Shown here one piece after another: positions 14,433 through 23,024 of a stretch of DNA of 41,595 bases. The DNA is taken from contig PKRJ01000031.1 in assembly GCA_017577365.1 (NCBI GenBank), forward strand, positions 1 to 41,595. Reading direction: 5' to 3'. The notes beneath the pieces are model-generated. The model was not told the origin of the DNA. It saw nothing but the letters and a program-made list of their open reading frames with translations, and made no database searches. The position numbers and the translations under genes were made by a program. The stretch comes from Gammaproteobacteria bacterium. GTDB lineage: Bacteria > Pseudomonadota > Gammaproteobacteria > Steroidobacterales > Rariloculaceae. Position 1 is the stretch's first letter; the number at the start of each line of letters is the position of its first letter.

Positions 14433-15614
14433 GTGCGCTTCAAGATCCTGACCCTGAACAACATCGCCGTCTCGGGCCTGAACCGTCTGCCGCGCGAGCG
14501 CTACGAGGTCGCGTCCGATATCGCGCGCCCGGACGCGATCATCGTGCGCTCGCACAACATGCACGACATGGATATCCCGCCGTCCGTGCTCGCCGTCGCG
14601 CGCGCGGGCGCCGGCGTCAACAACATCCCGGTCGCGGAGCTGAGCCGCCGCGGCGTGCCCGTCTTCAACGCTCCCGGCGCGAACGCGAACGCGGTGAAGG
14701 AGATCGTGATCGGCAGCCTGTTCATCGCCGCGCGCAACCTCATGCCCGCATGGGACTACGTTCGCAATCTCGACGGCACGGACGAGACGATCCACAAGCA
14801 GGTCGAGGCGGCGAAGAAGCAGTTCGTCGGCTTCGAGTTACCGACCCGTACGCTCGGCGTCGTCGGACTCGGCGCGATCGGCGTCCAGGTCGCGAATTCC
14901 GCGCTAGCGCTCGGCATGAACGTCATCGGGTACGACCCGCAGATCACCGTCCAGCGCGCGTGGCAAATGTCCTCGGCGGTGCAGCAGGCGATCAATCTCG
15001 ACGATCTCTGCAGCCGCTCGCACATGATCACGATTCACGTGCCGTTGAACGACGGGACGCGGAACCTGATCAATCGAGAGCGGATCGCCTTGATGCCGCG
15101 AGGATCCGTTCTGCTCAACTTCGCGCGCGACGGCGTCGTCGACGTGGACGCGGTGATCGAAGCGCTCGACAGCGGCAAGCTCGCCTGCTACGTCACGGAC
15201 TTCCCGACCGTGCGTTTGAAGGCGCATCCGAAGGCCGTTTGCCTGCCGCATCTCGGCGCGTCGACTCGCGAGGCCGAGGAGAACTGCGCGATCATGGCGG
15301 CGGAGACGCTACGCGAGTTCCTCGAGCACGGCACGATCCGGAACTCGGTGAACTTCCCCGACGCCGTGCTGAGCCGCGACCGGCCGAATCGCCTGGCCGT
15401 CCCGCACCTGAACGTGCCGAACATGATTTCGCAGATCTCGGCGTGCGTGTCCGCGGAGAACATCAACATCAACGACATGTTGAACGTCTCGAAGGGCGAG
15501 ATCGGCTACACGCTGGTCGACCTCGACGCGCCGCCGAGCGAAGGTCTCGTCGAGCGGATCCGAAGAATCGACGGCGTCCTGTCGGCGCGGGCCCTGCCTG
15601 TTTTCGAGGAGTAG
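14433..15614 (+). CDS. serA: D-3-phosphoglycerate dehydrogenase (SerA-type, with ACT domain)
   Basis: A 393-residue NAD-dependent 2-hydroxyacid dehydrogenase. The Rossmann motif LGVVGLGAIGVQVAN lies at about 140-154; catalytic His is in CLPHLGASTREAEEN; the active-site Arg is near LNFARDGVVDVDA. An ACT-like domain (about 325-393), NMISQISACVSAENININDM to GVLSARAL, probably senses serine. It oxidises 3-phosphoglycerate to phosphohydroxypyruvate, the substrate of the adjacent serC product. The start is GTG at 14433, two bases after serC; no ATG is available at the family start. A short hydroxypyruvate-reductase-like role is less likely because of the serC linkage. Confidence 0.9.
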   Translation: MRFKILTLNNIAVSGLNRLPRERYEVASDIARPDAIIVRSHNMHDMDIPPSVLAVARAGAGVNNIPVAELSRRGVPVFNAPGANANAVKEIVIGSLFIAARNLMPAWDYVRNLDGTDETIHKQVEAAKKQFVGFELPTRTLGVVGLGAIGVQVANSALALGMNVIGYDPQITVQRAWQMSSAVQQAINLDDLCSRSHMITIHVPLNDGTRNLINRERIALMPRGSVLLNFARDGVVDVDAVIEALDSGKLACYVTDFPTVRLKAHPKAVCLPHLGASTREAEENCAIMAAETLREFLEHGTIRNSVNFPDAVLSRDRPNRLAVPHLNVPNMISQISACVSAENININDMLNVSKGEIGYTLVDLDAPPSEGLVERIRRIDGVLSARALPVFEE

Positions 15615-15625
15615 CGGGAAACGGG

Positions 15626-16726
15626 ATGACGGACCGGCCGGACGACGAGCAAGCGCTCGAGCGGCTCCGCAAGCGCATCGACGAGATCGACGCGAGCATC
15701 CAGGAGCTGATCTCCGAACGTGCGCGCTGCGCGAAAGAGATCGGCGTCGTGAAGGGTCTCGCGAAGACCGCCGAGTTCTATCGTCCGGAGCGCGAGGCTC
15801 AAGTGTTGCGCGCGGTGCTGGAGCGTAACAAGGGACCGTTGACCGACGAGCAGGTCGTGCGGATATTCCGCGAGCTGATGTCGGCGTGCCTCGCGCTCGA
15901 AGAGCCGTTGAAAGTCGCGTATCTCGGGCCGGAAGGGACGTTCACACAGACGGCCGTCTTCAAGCACTTCGGGCACTCGGTGCGCGCGATCTCCGTGGCC
16001 ACGATCGACGAGATCTTTCGCGAGGTCGAGGCGGGCACGGCCGATTTCGGCGTCGCGCCCGTCGAGAACTCGACGGAGGGCACGGTCAACCACACGCTCG
16101 ACATGTTCCTCACCTCGCCGCTCAAGATCTGCGGCGAGGTCGAGCTTCGCATCCATCAGCACCTGATGGGCAGAATGCGCGACATGTCGGCGATAAAGCG
16201 CATCTGCTCGCACTCGCAGTCGCTCGCGCAGTGCCGCGGCTGGCTCGCGCAGCATCTGCCGAACGTCGAGAGGATCGCCGTGTCGAGCAACGCCGAGGCG
16301 GCGCGCAGGGCGAGGGACGAGGAGGGCACGGCGGCGATCGCGGGCGAGTCCGCGGCCGAGGTCTACGGCCTCGACGTGCTCTGTCCGAACATCGAGGACG
16401 AAGCCGACAACACGACGCGCTTCCTGGTCATCGGGCGCAAGACGTTCCCGCCGAGCGGGAACGACAAAACCTCGTTGCTGGTGTCGGCGAAAGGGACGGA
16501 AGGACCCGGCGTGCTGTTCCATCTGCTCGAGCCGCTTGCGAGACATCGCGTCAACATGACCCGCATCGAGTCGCGCCCGTCGCGGCGCAAGAAGTGGGAT
16601 TACGTCTTCTTCGTCGACGTCGACGGTCATGCCGACGATCCGAAGCTGAAGCAGGCGCTCACCGAGATCGAGCAGCAGTCGAACCTGTTTCGTGTGCTCG
16701 GCGCGTACCCGAAGGCGGTGCTATGA
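15626..16726 (+). CDS. pheA: Bifunctional chorismate mutase / prephenate dehydratase (P-protein)
   Basis: A 366-residue fusion. The AroQ-type chorismate mutase spans about 8-90 (LRKRIDEIDASIQELISERA, FYRPEREAQVLR). Prephenate dehydratase spans about 96-275, with VAYLGPEGTFTQTA, PVENSTEGTVNHTLD and the catalytic TTRFLVIG motif. A C-terminal ACT domain (about 283-366) contains the phenylalanine-binding GPGVLFHLLEPLA and ESRPSRRKKWDYVFF motifs, so feedback control by phenylalanine is expected. Eleven bases separate it from serA. Its TGA overlaps the aroA ATG, so aroA is likely translationally coupled. Confidence 0.96.
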   Translation: MTDRPDDEQALERLRKRIDEIDASIQELISERARCAKEIGVVKGLAKTAEFYRPEREAQVLRAVLERNKGPLTDEQVVRIFRELMSACLALEEPLKVAYLGPEGTFTQTAVFKHFGHSVRAISVATIDEIFREVEAGTADFGVAPVENSTEGTVNHTLDMFLTSPLKICGEVELRIHQHLMGRMRDMSAIKRICSHSQSLAQCRGWLAQHLPNVERIAVSSNAEAARRARDEEGTAAIAGESAAEVYGLDVLCPNIEDEADNTTRFLVIGRKTFPPSGNDKTSLLVSAKGTEGPGVLFHLLEPLARHRVNMTRIESRPSRRKKWDYVFFVDVDGHADDPKLKQALTEIEQQSNLFRVLGAYPKAVL

Positions 16727-18069
16727 GCCCGGAGAGCGGCATCGAGACCGTGCGGCGCGACTATCACGCGCTGCCGGTGCAAAGCGTCGGCGGCGAAATC
16801 ACGGTCCCCGGCGACAAATCGATCTCTCATCGTGCGCTGATGCTCGGCGCGATCGCCGACGGGGAGACCGTCGTGCGGGGGTTCCTCGAGAGCGAGGACT
16901 GCGTCGCGACCCGGCGCGCGTTCGAGGCGCTCGGCGTTCGCGTTCGGGACGAGGAGCAGGGCACGCTGCGAGTCTCCGGCGTCGGGCTCGACGGCCTGAA
17001 GCCCCCGCCGGACGTGCTCGACCTGGGCAATTCCGGCACGGCGATTCGCCTGATGACGGGGTTGCTGGCCGCACAACGCTTCGATTCGACGTTGACCGGC
17101 GACGAATCGCTGCGCAAGCGGCCGATGGAGCGGGTCGCGACGCCGCTGCGGGCGATGGGCGCGCGCATCGCGACCCGCGACGGCCGGGCCCCGATAGAGA
17201 TCACCGGAGGCGCGCGGCTCAAGGGCATCGACTACGCGATGCCGGTCGCGAGCGCACAGGTGAAATCCGCGCTGCTGCTCGCGGGGCTCTATGCGTCCGG
17301 CACGACGACGGTGCGCTCCCCGGGGCCGAGCCGCGATCACACCGAGCGGATGCTGCGATCGATGGGCGTCCCGCTCGATATCACCGATGACGGCTTGACC
17401 GTTTCGGTGTCCGGTCCGCAGCGGCTCAAGGGCATCGAGATCGACGTGCCGGGGGATCTCTCGTCGGCGGCCTTCTTCATCGTCGCCGGCTGTCTCGGCG
17501 CGACGGACGGTCTGTTGATCCGAAACGTCGGCGTCAATCCGACGCGGACCGGGGTGCTCACGATCCTTTCGGCGATGGGCGCTCGGATCGAGCTGCGGAA
17601 CGCCCGCACGGCAGGCGTCGAACCCGTCGCCGATCTGTTTGTCGAACGAAGCGAGCTCAAGGGCATCGACGTGCCGCCCGAGCTCGTGCCGCTCGCGATC
17701 GACGAGTTCCCGATCCTGTTCATCGCCGCGGCGGCGGCGCGGGGACCGACGATCGTCCGCGGGGCCGAGGAGCTGCGCCACAAGGAGAGCGACCGCATCG
17801 CGGTCATGGCACGCGGGCTCACCGCGCTCGGCGCCCGAGTCGACGAGCGCGAGGCCGGCGTGATCATCGAAGGCGGCCAGCGGCTGCGCGGCGGAACCAT
17901 CGACAGCCATGGCGACCATCGCGTTGCCATGTCTTTCTCGGTCGCGAGCCTGATCGCGGACGGACCGATCGAGATTCGCGATACCGCCGCGGTGGCCACG
18001 TCGTTCCCGAATTTCCTCGACGTCGCCGCAGCGTGCGGTTTGTCGGTGACGGAGCGCGCCGGAGGCTGA
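16723..18069 (+). CDS. aroA: 3-phosphoshikimate 1-carboxyvinyltransferase (EPSP synthase), class II-like
   Basis: A 448-residue EPSP synthase that joins shikimate-3-phosphate and PEP, two steps before chorismate and hence before PheA. PEP/S3P motifs PGDKSISHRALMLG (29-42) and LGNSGTAIRLMTG are visible. The sequence carries the four motifs used to define class II enzymes: RDHTE, GDKS, SAQVK and NPTR. These resemble CP4 and Bacillus enzymes rather than E. coli AroA, and class II enzymes are often glyphosate-tolerant. In Pseudomonas the corresponding aroA is fused behind tyrA; here the N-terminus is only about 20 residues, so no tyrA domain is attached. The ATG overlaps the pheA stop. Confidence 0.96.
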   Translation: MSPESGIETVRRDYHALPVQSVGGEITVPGDKSISHRALMLGAIADGETVVRGFLESEDCVATRRAFEALGVRVRDEEQGTLRVSGVGLDGLKPPPDVLDLGNSGTAIRLMTGLLAAQRFDSTLTGDESLRKRPMERVATPLRAMGARIATRDGRAPIEITGGARLKGIDYAMPVASAQVKSALLLAGLYASGTTTVRSPGPSRDHTERMLRSMGVPLDITDDGLTVSVSGPQRLKGIEIDVPGDLSSAAFFIVAGCLGATDGLLIRNVGVNPTRTGVLTILSAMGARIELRNARTAGVEPVADLFVERSELKGIDVPPELVPLAIDEFPILFIAAAAARGPTIVRGAEELRHKESDRIAVMARGLTALGARVDEREAGVIIEGGQRLRGGTIDSHGDHRVAMSFSVASLIADGPIEIRDTAAVATSFPNFLDVAAACGLSVTERAGG

Positions 18070-18072
18070 GCC

Positions 18073-18762
18073 GTGCGGTCTGCCGCGGTCGTGCCGATCG
18101 TCACCGTGGACGGGCCGAGCGGCTCCGGCAAGGGCACCGTCAGCCGCGCCCTCGCGAAGCGGCTCGGCTGGCACCTGCTCGACAGCGGAGCGCTCTACCG
18201 CGTGACGGCGCTCGCCGCGCAGCGGGCCGGCGTCGATCTCGGTAACGAGGCGGAAGTCGCGCGGGTCGCGGCGAGCCTCGACGTCCAGTTCTCCGAGGGC
18301 GAGCAGGAGCGGGTGCTGCTCGCGGGCGACGACGTCACCCACGAGCTTCGAACGGAACAATGCGGAGAGGCGGCGTCCAAGGTCGCCGCGATGCCGGCCG
18401 TCAGACGGGCGCTGCTCGATCGGCAGCGTGCGTTCGCCGTGCCCCCGGGGCTCGTCGCGGACGGGCGCGACATGGGAACGGGCGTCTTCCCGGATGCGCT
18501 GCTCAAGGTCTTTCTCACCGCAAGCCCCGAGGAGCGCGCGAGGAGACGGTATAAGCAGTTGATAGAAAAGGGGATTGATGTTAACCTGCATGATCTTTCG
18601 CGGGAAATCGCCCAGCGGGACGAACGGGATGCGAATCGGCCGGTGGCGCCGTTGGCGCCCGCCGCCGATGCGCGCATCATCGATTCGACGCGCATGAGTC
18701 CCGAAGAAGTCACGGAGCGCATCTTGCAATGGCTCCGCGAAGCGGGTGTCATGACGGGATGA
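18073..18762 (+). CDS. cmk: Cytidylate kinase
   Basis: A 229-residue P-loop kinase that phosphorylates CMP and dCMP. The P-loop GPSGSGKGTVSRALAK lies at about 14-29; LLDSGALYRVTAL, VADGRDMGTGVFPDA, and RYKQLIEKG to RDERDANR with VAPLAPAADARIIDSTRM follow the family exactly. Start is GTG at 18073, three bases after aroA. The codons for YKQLIEKGIDVNLHD are strikingly AT-rich compared with the rest and contain a promoter-like element facing rpsA, paralleling E. coli, where some rpsA promoters lie inside cmk. Confidence 0.96.
   Translation: MRSAAVVPIVTVDGPSGSGKGTVSRALAKRLGWHLLDSGALYRVTALAAQRAGVDLGNEAEVARVAASLDVQFSEGEQERVLLAGDDVTHELRTEQCGEAASKVAAMPAVRRALLDRQRAFAVPPGLVADGRDMGTGVFPDALLKVFLTASPEERARRRYKQLIEKGIDVNLHDLSREIAQRDERDANRPVAPLAPAADARIIDSTRMSPEEVTERILQWLREAGVMTG
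18559..18587 (+). promoter_or_regulatory. Candidate internal promoter for rpsA inside cmk
   Basis: TTGATA at 18559-18564 (5 of 6), exactly 17 bases, then TAACCT at 18582-18587 (matches the three most conserved -10 positions). It lies in an AT-rich island inside cmk, 278 bases before the rpsA ATG. Confidence 0.45.
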
Positions 18763-18864
18763 TCGTTTTCTCGATACGGACGCGCCGAGCAGGACGATAG
18801 CGGCGCGACTTTCAATTTGGCCGCCGATGCAGGAAGCAACGGCGTAGAGGTTGCAAAACATCAC

Positions 18865-20532
18865 ATGAGTGAATCTTTCGCGGAACTTCTGGAGCAGAGC
18901 CTAGCGACTCAGCAAATCAAGCCCGGTGCGATTCTGACCGGTAAGGTCGTCGACATTAACAACGACGTCGTGATCGTCAACGCCGGCCTCAAGTCGGAGG
19001 CGGTCATCCCGTCGAGCCAGTTCCTGAACGAGAAGGGCGAGCTCGAAGTCAAGGTCGGAGACGAGGTCGAGGTCGCGCTCGATACGGTCGAGGACGGCTT
19101 CGGTGAAACGAGGCTCTCGCGCGAGAAGGCGAAGCGCACGCGCACGTGGGCCCGTCTCGAGAAAGCTTTCGAGGAAGGAAGCATCGTCACGGGGACGATC
19201 AGCGGACGCGTACGAGGCGGCTTCACCGTCGATATCGATCTCGTGCGTGCGTTCCTGCCCGGCTCGCTCGTCGACGTTCGTCCTATCCGCGATCCCGTCG
19301 CGCTCGAGGGGCAGACGCTCGAGTTCAAGGTCATCAAGCTCGATCAGAAGCGCAACAACGTCGTCGTATCGCGTCGCGCGGTCGTCGAGGAGGAATACAG
19401 CGCCGAGCGCGAGCAGCTGTTGAAGACGCTCGAGGAAGGCGCCGTGCTGAAAGGCGTCGTGAAGAACCTCACCGATTACGGTGCGTTCGTGGATCTCGGC
19501 GGTATCGACGGCCTGCTGCACATCACCGACATGGCGTGGAAGCGGGTGAAGCACCCGTCCGAGGTCGTGCACGTCGGTCAGGAGCTCGAGGTCAAGGTCT
19601 TGAAGTTCGACCGCGAGCGCAATCGCGTGTCGCTCGGCTTGAAGCAGCTCGGCGCGGACCCGTGGGAGGATCTGGCTCGCCGCTACCCGCCCGGCACGCG
19701 CATCTTCGGACGCGTGACGAACATCGCCGACTACGGCTGCTTCGTCGAGATCGAGGAAGGCGTCGAGGGTCTCGTCCACGTCTCCGAGATGGACTGGACG
19801 AACAAGAACGTGAACCCCCACAAGGTCGTTCAGATCGGCGACGAGGTCGAGGTCATGGTGCTCGACATCGACGAGGAGCGCCGCCGCATCTCGCTCGGTC
19901 TGAAGCAGTGCAAGCCGAACCCGTGGCAGGAGTTCGCGGAGAACTACAAGAAGGGCGACAAGGTCTCGGGTCAGATCAAGTCGATCACCGACTTCGGCGT
20001 GTTCATCGGGCTGCCGGGCGGCATCGACGGTCTCGTGCACCTTTCGGATCTCTCTTGGGACGTGCCCGGCGAGGAAGCCGTGCGCAACTACAAGAAGGGC
20101 GAGGAGCTCGAGGCGGTCGTGCTCGCGATCGATCCGGAGCGTGAGCGCATTTCTCTCGGCGTGAAGCAGCTCGACAAGGATCCGCTGTCCGTGTTCATCG
20201 CCGAGTTCCCGAAGGGCAGCATCGTCAAAGGCGTCGTGCAAGAAGTCGATGCGAAGGGCGCCACCGTGTTGCTCAAGGACGGAGTCATCGGTCAGCTGCG
20301 TGCGTCCGAGATCTCGCGTGACCGCGTCGAGGATGCCCGCACGGTGCTCAAGCCCGGGCAGGAGATCGAGGCGAAGTTCACCGGCGTGGATCGCAAGAAC
20401 CGCGTCGTGTCGCTGTCGATCAAGGCGAAGGAGGCCCACGAGGAAGCGCAGGCGATCCAGAACTACAAGACGGATCGGCCGTCCTCGGGCACGACGCTCG
20501 GTGATCTCTTGAAGGAGCAGATGTCGGACTAG
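18865..20532 (+). CDS. rpsA: 30S ribosomal protein S1
   Basis: A 555-residue S1 with six S1/OB-fold repeats, the standard gammaproteobacterial form. It helps mRNAs with weak ribosome sites bind the 30S subunit. Repeat landmarks include DYGAFVDLGGIDGLLHITDM (third repeat), DYGCFVEIEEGVEGLVHVSEM (fourth) and DFGVFIGLPGGIDGLVHLSDL (fifth). The ATG at 18865 (MSESFAELLEQSL) matches the family start; an in-frame TTG 48 bases upstream is less likely. No well-spaced Shine-Dalgarno precedes it (GAGG is 14 bases away), similar to E. coli rpsA, which relies on leader structure and is autoregulated. Confidence 0.98.
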   Translation: MSESFAELLEQSLATQQIKPGAILTGKVVDINNDVVIVNAGLKSEAVIPSSQFLNEKGELEVKVGDEVEVALDTVEDGFGETRLSREKAKRTRTWARLEKAFEEGSIVTGTISGRVRGGFTVDIDLVRAFLPGSLVDVRPIRDPVALEGQTLEFKVIKLDQKRNNVVVSRRAVVEEEYSAEREQLLKTLEEGAVLKGVVKNLTDYGAFVDLGGIDGLLHITDMAWKRVKHPSEVVHVGQELEVKVLKFDRERNRVSLGLKQLGADPWEDLARRYPPGTRIFGRVTNIADYGCFVEIEEGVEGLVHVSEMDWTNKNVNPHKVVQIGDEVEVMVLDIDEERRRISLGLKQCKPNPWQEFAENYKKGDKVSGQIKSITDFGVFIGLPGGIDGLVHLSDLSWDVPGEEAVRNYKKGEELEAVVLAIDPERERISLGVKQLDKDPLSVFIAEFPKGSIVKGVVQEVDAKGATVLLKDGVIGQLRASEISRDRVEDARTVLKPGQEIEAKFTGVDRKNRVVSLSIKAKEAHEEAQAIQNYKTDRPSSGTTLGDLLKEQMSD

Positions 20533-20587
20533 CCGACTCTTCCGGTTTCGAGGAAGCTAGCTGAGGCTTTTAGAGGCAGGTCCTTAG

Positions 20588-20890
20588 ATGACGAAGTCGG
20601 AGTTGATCGAGTCCATTGCCCGCAACCAGAAGCACTTGCCGGCGAAGGATGTCGAGCTGGCGGTGAAGCACATTCTGGAGCTGATGAGCGAGGCGCTGGC
20701 CAGCGGGGAGCGCATCGAGATTCGCGGCTTCGGCAGCTTCTCGCTGCACTACCGGCCGCCGCGGATGGGACGCAATCCGAAGACCGGCGACGCGGTGGCT
20801 CTCGCCGGTAAGCACGTGCCGCATTTCAAGCCGGGTAAGGACCTGCGGGAACGGGTAAATGCTTCGCGGCATTTGCCCTTGCGCGGCTGA
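20588..20890 (+). CDS. ihfB: Integration host factor subunit beta
   Basis: A 100-residue DNABII protein. TKSELIESIARNQKHLPAKDVELAVK begins the helical body, IEIRGFGSFSLHYRPPRMGRNPKTG forms the saddle and arm with the intercalating Pro, and FKPGKDLRERV ends the core. With the ihfA product (33813-34118) it makes the heterodimer that bends DNA sharply. It lies 55 bases after rpsA, the same order as in E. coli and Pseudomonas. A perfect hairpin follows 16 bases after the stop. Confidence 0.96.
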   Translation: MTKSELIESIARNQKHLPAKDVELAVKHILELMSEALASGERIEIRGFGSFSLHYRPPRMGRNPKTGDAVALAGKHVPHFKPGKDLRERVNASRHLPLRG

Positions 20891-20906
20891 CCGGACTGCC
20901 GAATCA

Positions 20907-20935
20907 CGGCTGCGCCGCGGGTCGCGGCGCAGCCG
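20907..20935 (+). terminator. Perfect 12-bp hairpin after ihfB
   Basis: CGGCTGCGCCGC pairs with GCGGCGCAGCCG around a five-base loop. No T-run follows, so it may act as a U-less terminator, an attenuator or an RNA-end protector before lapA, whose GTG begins 18 bases later. Confidence 0.6.
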
Positions 20936-20953
20936 CTCGCCTGGAAGCTCGAC

Positions 20954-21259
20954 GTGAACGCGCTGCGACGAGTCGCTTACGCGGCGTTGGTTCTCGTCGT
21001 CGTAGCGGCGGCAGCGCTCTTCACGTACAACAACCCCGGCCGTATCGACGTCGATCTCGGTTTCGTCCTGCTCGAAGGCGTGCCGACATCTGTCGCCTTC
21101 GCCGTGACCTTCGCGGTCGGGTGGTTTTTCGGCGTCTTGTCGGCCGCTCTCGCTCTGCTGCGCATGTCCGCCGAGCGCCGCCGCCTTCGCCGCGAATTGC
21201 GAGTCACGGAGGCCGAGGCGGCCGATCTGCGTAGTCTGCCGGTGTCCCATGCCGACTGA
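20954..21259 (+). CDS. lapA: Lipopolysaccharide assembly protein LapA domain protein
   Basis: A 101-residue inner-membrane protein with two hydrophobic segments (about 8-24 and 44-66), the characteristic short TYNNPGRIDVDLGF loop between them, and a basic coiled C-terminal tail MSAERRRLRRELRVTEAEA. LapA works with LapB to recruit FtsH to LpxC and so adjusts LPS synthesis. The start is GTG at 20954. The gene overlaps lapB by 11 bases and follows ihfB, the classic arrangement. Confidence 0.88.
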   Translation: MNALRRVAYAALVLVVVAAAALFTYNNPGRIDVDLGFVLLEGVPTSVAFAVTFAVGWFFGVLSAALALLRMSAERRRLRRELRVTEAEAADLRSLPVSHAD

Positions 21260-22436
21260 AGCGACGTTCGTCCTCGCCGCGATCCTGATCGTGTTCGCGG
21301 GCCTAGGCTGGGCGTACGATCGGCTGAGCCGCGAGCGCGACAACGCCCCTCCGCCCGGCATCAACGCCGACTATTTCCGCGGCTTGAACCTCGTCCTGAA
21401 CCGCAAGACCGACGAGGCGCTCGAGCTCTTCATCCAGCTCGCGAAGGTCGACGACGAGACGCTCGAGACGCATTTCGCGCTCGGGCATCTGTTCCGCCGC
21501 CGCGGGGAGGTCGACCGCGCGATTCGAGTGCATCAGAACTTGCTCGCTCGTCCCAGCCTGAGCGAGGCGCAGCGCCACCAAGCGCTTTTCGCGCTGGCCG
21601 AGGACTATCTCGGCGCAGGGCTGTTCGATCGCGCGGAGACGCTGTTCAGCGAGCTGAAGAGCAGCGAGACGCTGGCCCAGCAAGCCCTCGAGAAACTGAT
21701 CGACATCTACGAGCGCGAAAAGGAATGGGAGAAGGCCATCGAGGCGCAGCACTTGCTCGAGCGGCGCACCGGTGAAAGGTCGCCTCGCGTCTCCCACTAT
21801 CACTGCGAGCTCGCCGAAGAAGCTCGGCTTCGGGGAGACACGGCCGCGGCGCGCGAGCAGCTGCGGCACGCAGCGAGCACGGAGTCGGGCCGCTTACGGG
21901 CCTCGTTGATCGGCGCGGCGATCGCCAAATCCGAGCAGCGGCACGCCGAAGCGATCAAGCTCTACGAGCAGGTGATCGAGTCCGATCGACGGCTGATCGC
22001 CGAGGTGCTGCCGGATCTGCTCGAATGCCATGAGCGGGCCGGACCGAGCGGCATCGAGCGCTTCGACGCGTACGTCGCGCGGCTTGCAGAAAAGCAGCCG
22101 GAGCTCGAGCGCGAGCTCGCCTACGCCGCGATCGTCGGCGAGCTCGTTCAGTCGAAGACGCTTGCGCGCTGCATAGAGAGTTTCGTCTTGTCCAACGAGA
22201 TTCTCGCGAATCTCGTCGACGTCGACGAGCTTCGAGGCGCGGATCCGGCGAGGAGAGAACGCGCAGTGAGACGGATCGCAACCGCGCTTCGCCGCCTCGC
22301 GCTCGCGAGCGCTCGGTACCGCTGCACGAACTGCGGCTACAGCAGCCGGCGGCTGATCTGGCATTGCCCGAGCTGCAAGCAGTGGGAGACCGTGCGTCCC
22401 ATTCAGGGCATCAATCTCGAGGCGCTCGTTCCTTGA
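21249..22436 (+). CDS. lapB: Lipopolysaccharide assembly protein LapB (YciM)
   Basis: A 395-residue protein with an N-terminal membrane anchor (about 7-24), about nine TPR-like helical repeats starting with DYFRGLNLVLNRKTDEALELF and FALGHLFRRRGEVDRAIRVHQ, and a C-terminal rubredoxin-like metal domain with YRCTNCGYSS and CPSCKQWET. The four Cys are all present. LapB acts in the inner membrane/cytoplasm to regulate LpxC turnover through FtsH and coordinates LPS assembly. It is co-transcribed with lapA. Confidence 0.95.
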   Translation: MPTEATFVLAAILIVFAGLGWAYDRLSRERDNAPPPGINADYFRGLNLVLNRKTDEALELFIQLAKVDDETLETHFALGHLFRRRGEVDRAIRVHQNLLARPSLSEAQRHQALFALAEDYLGAGLFDRAETLFSELKSSETLAQQALEKLIDIYEREKEWEKAIEAQHLLERRTGERSPRVSHYHCELAEEARLRGDTAAAREQLRHAASTESGRLRASLIGAAIAKSEQRHAEAIKLYEQVIESDRRLIAEVLPDLLECHERAGPSGIERFDAYVARLAEKQPELERELAYAAIVGELVQSKTLARCIESFVLSNEILANLVDVDELRGADPARRERAVRRIATALRRLALASARYRCTNCGYSSRRLIWHCPSCKQWETVRPIQGINLEALVP

Positions 22437-22561
22437 CCGGCTCGCGGACGCTTTGCGCGCCGCGCACTACGAAACTGCACGATCGCCGAAGAATCGCTCG
22501 ATGCGTGGGCGATCCCCTCGGCCCTACGATGCGAGCCGTCCCACTCACGAGAGGAAGAGTC

Positions 22562-22843
22562 ATGAAACGGATTTCACCGTTGGCCATTGCGCTCTCAGCG
22601 GCATTGCTCGCTCCCGGGCTCTCGATCGCCGGGCCGGTGAACGTGAACTCGGCGGATGCCGAGACGCTTGCCCGGGAGCTGAACGGCATCGGCCCGGCGC
22701 TCGCGCAGGCGATCGTCGAGGAACGCGAGCGGAACGGCGCTTTCTCGTCACCGGACGACTTGAAGCGCGTCAAAGGGATCGGCGATCGCGTCATCGAGCT
22801 CAATCGGGAGAACATCCTCGTCAGCGACCCGCCGTCCAAGTAG
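22562..22843 (+). CDS. ComEA-like helix-hairpin-helix DNA-binding protein, exported
   Basis: A 93-residue protein. A signal peptide occupies about 1-23 (KRISPLAIALSAALLAPGLSIA). The rest is a single helix-hairpin-helix domain: PVNVNSADAETLARELNGIG, ALAQAIVEERERNGAF, SPDDLKRVKGIGDRVIEL. ComEA homologues bind incoming DNA in the periplasm during natural transformation, but small ComEA-like proteins are common in non-competent bacteria too, and no com/pil genes are near. A GAGAGGAAGAG ribosome site supports the ATG at 22562. Confidence 0.85.
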   Translation: MKRISPLAIALSAALLAPGLSIAGPVNVNSADAETLARELNGIGPALAQAIVEERERNGAFSSPDDLKRVKGIGDRVIELNRENILVSDPPSK

Positions 22844-22848
22844 GGAGG

Positions 22849-22891
22849 GGGCGGGCATGCCGGGGCCGAGCAAGCTGCGGCGTGCCCGTCC
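22849..22891 (+). terminator. Hairpin after the ComEA-like gene
   Basis: A 14-bp stem (22849-22862 with 22878-22891, two G-U pairs) with a 15-base loop starts six bases after the stop codon. No long T-run follows. Confidence 0.55.
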
Positions 22892-22982
22892 TTCCGTGCG
22901 CGGTGATCTCTCCCTTCCTCCGAACGGACCGGCCCGTCTTCGCACTGATACGTATACCGCACCAGGCCGGCTTTGCGTCCGG

Positions 22983-22988
22983 TATCAT
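22983..22988 (+). promoter_or_regulatory. Candidate -10 box for galU
   Basis: TATCAT (5 of 6) with predicted +1 near 22995, giving a 30-base leader that holds a GGAG ribosome site. The -35 is poor. Confidence 0.35.
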
Positions 22989-23024
22989 CGTTGATTCACG
23001 ACTTGGCAAAGCGGAGAAGAACAG

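Noticed and set aside
16627..18864. A 745-codon minus-strand frame across aroA and cmk
   Set aside because: High GC keeps antisense frames open. The protein is Arg/His-rich without domains, and the plus strand carries clear aroA and cmk.
18901..20439. A 512-codon minus-strand frame opposite rpsA
   Set aside because: Antisense shadow of the repeated S1 domains; composition is artificial and no start signal is visible.
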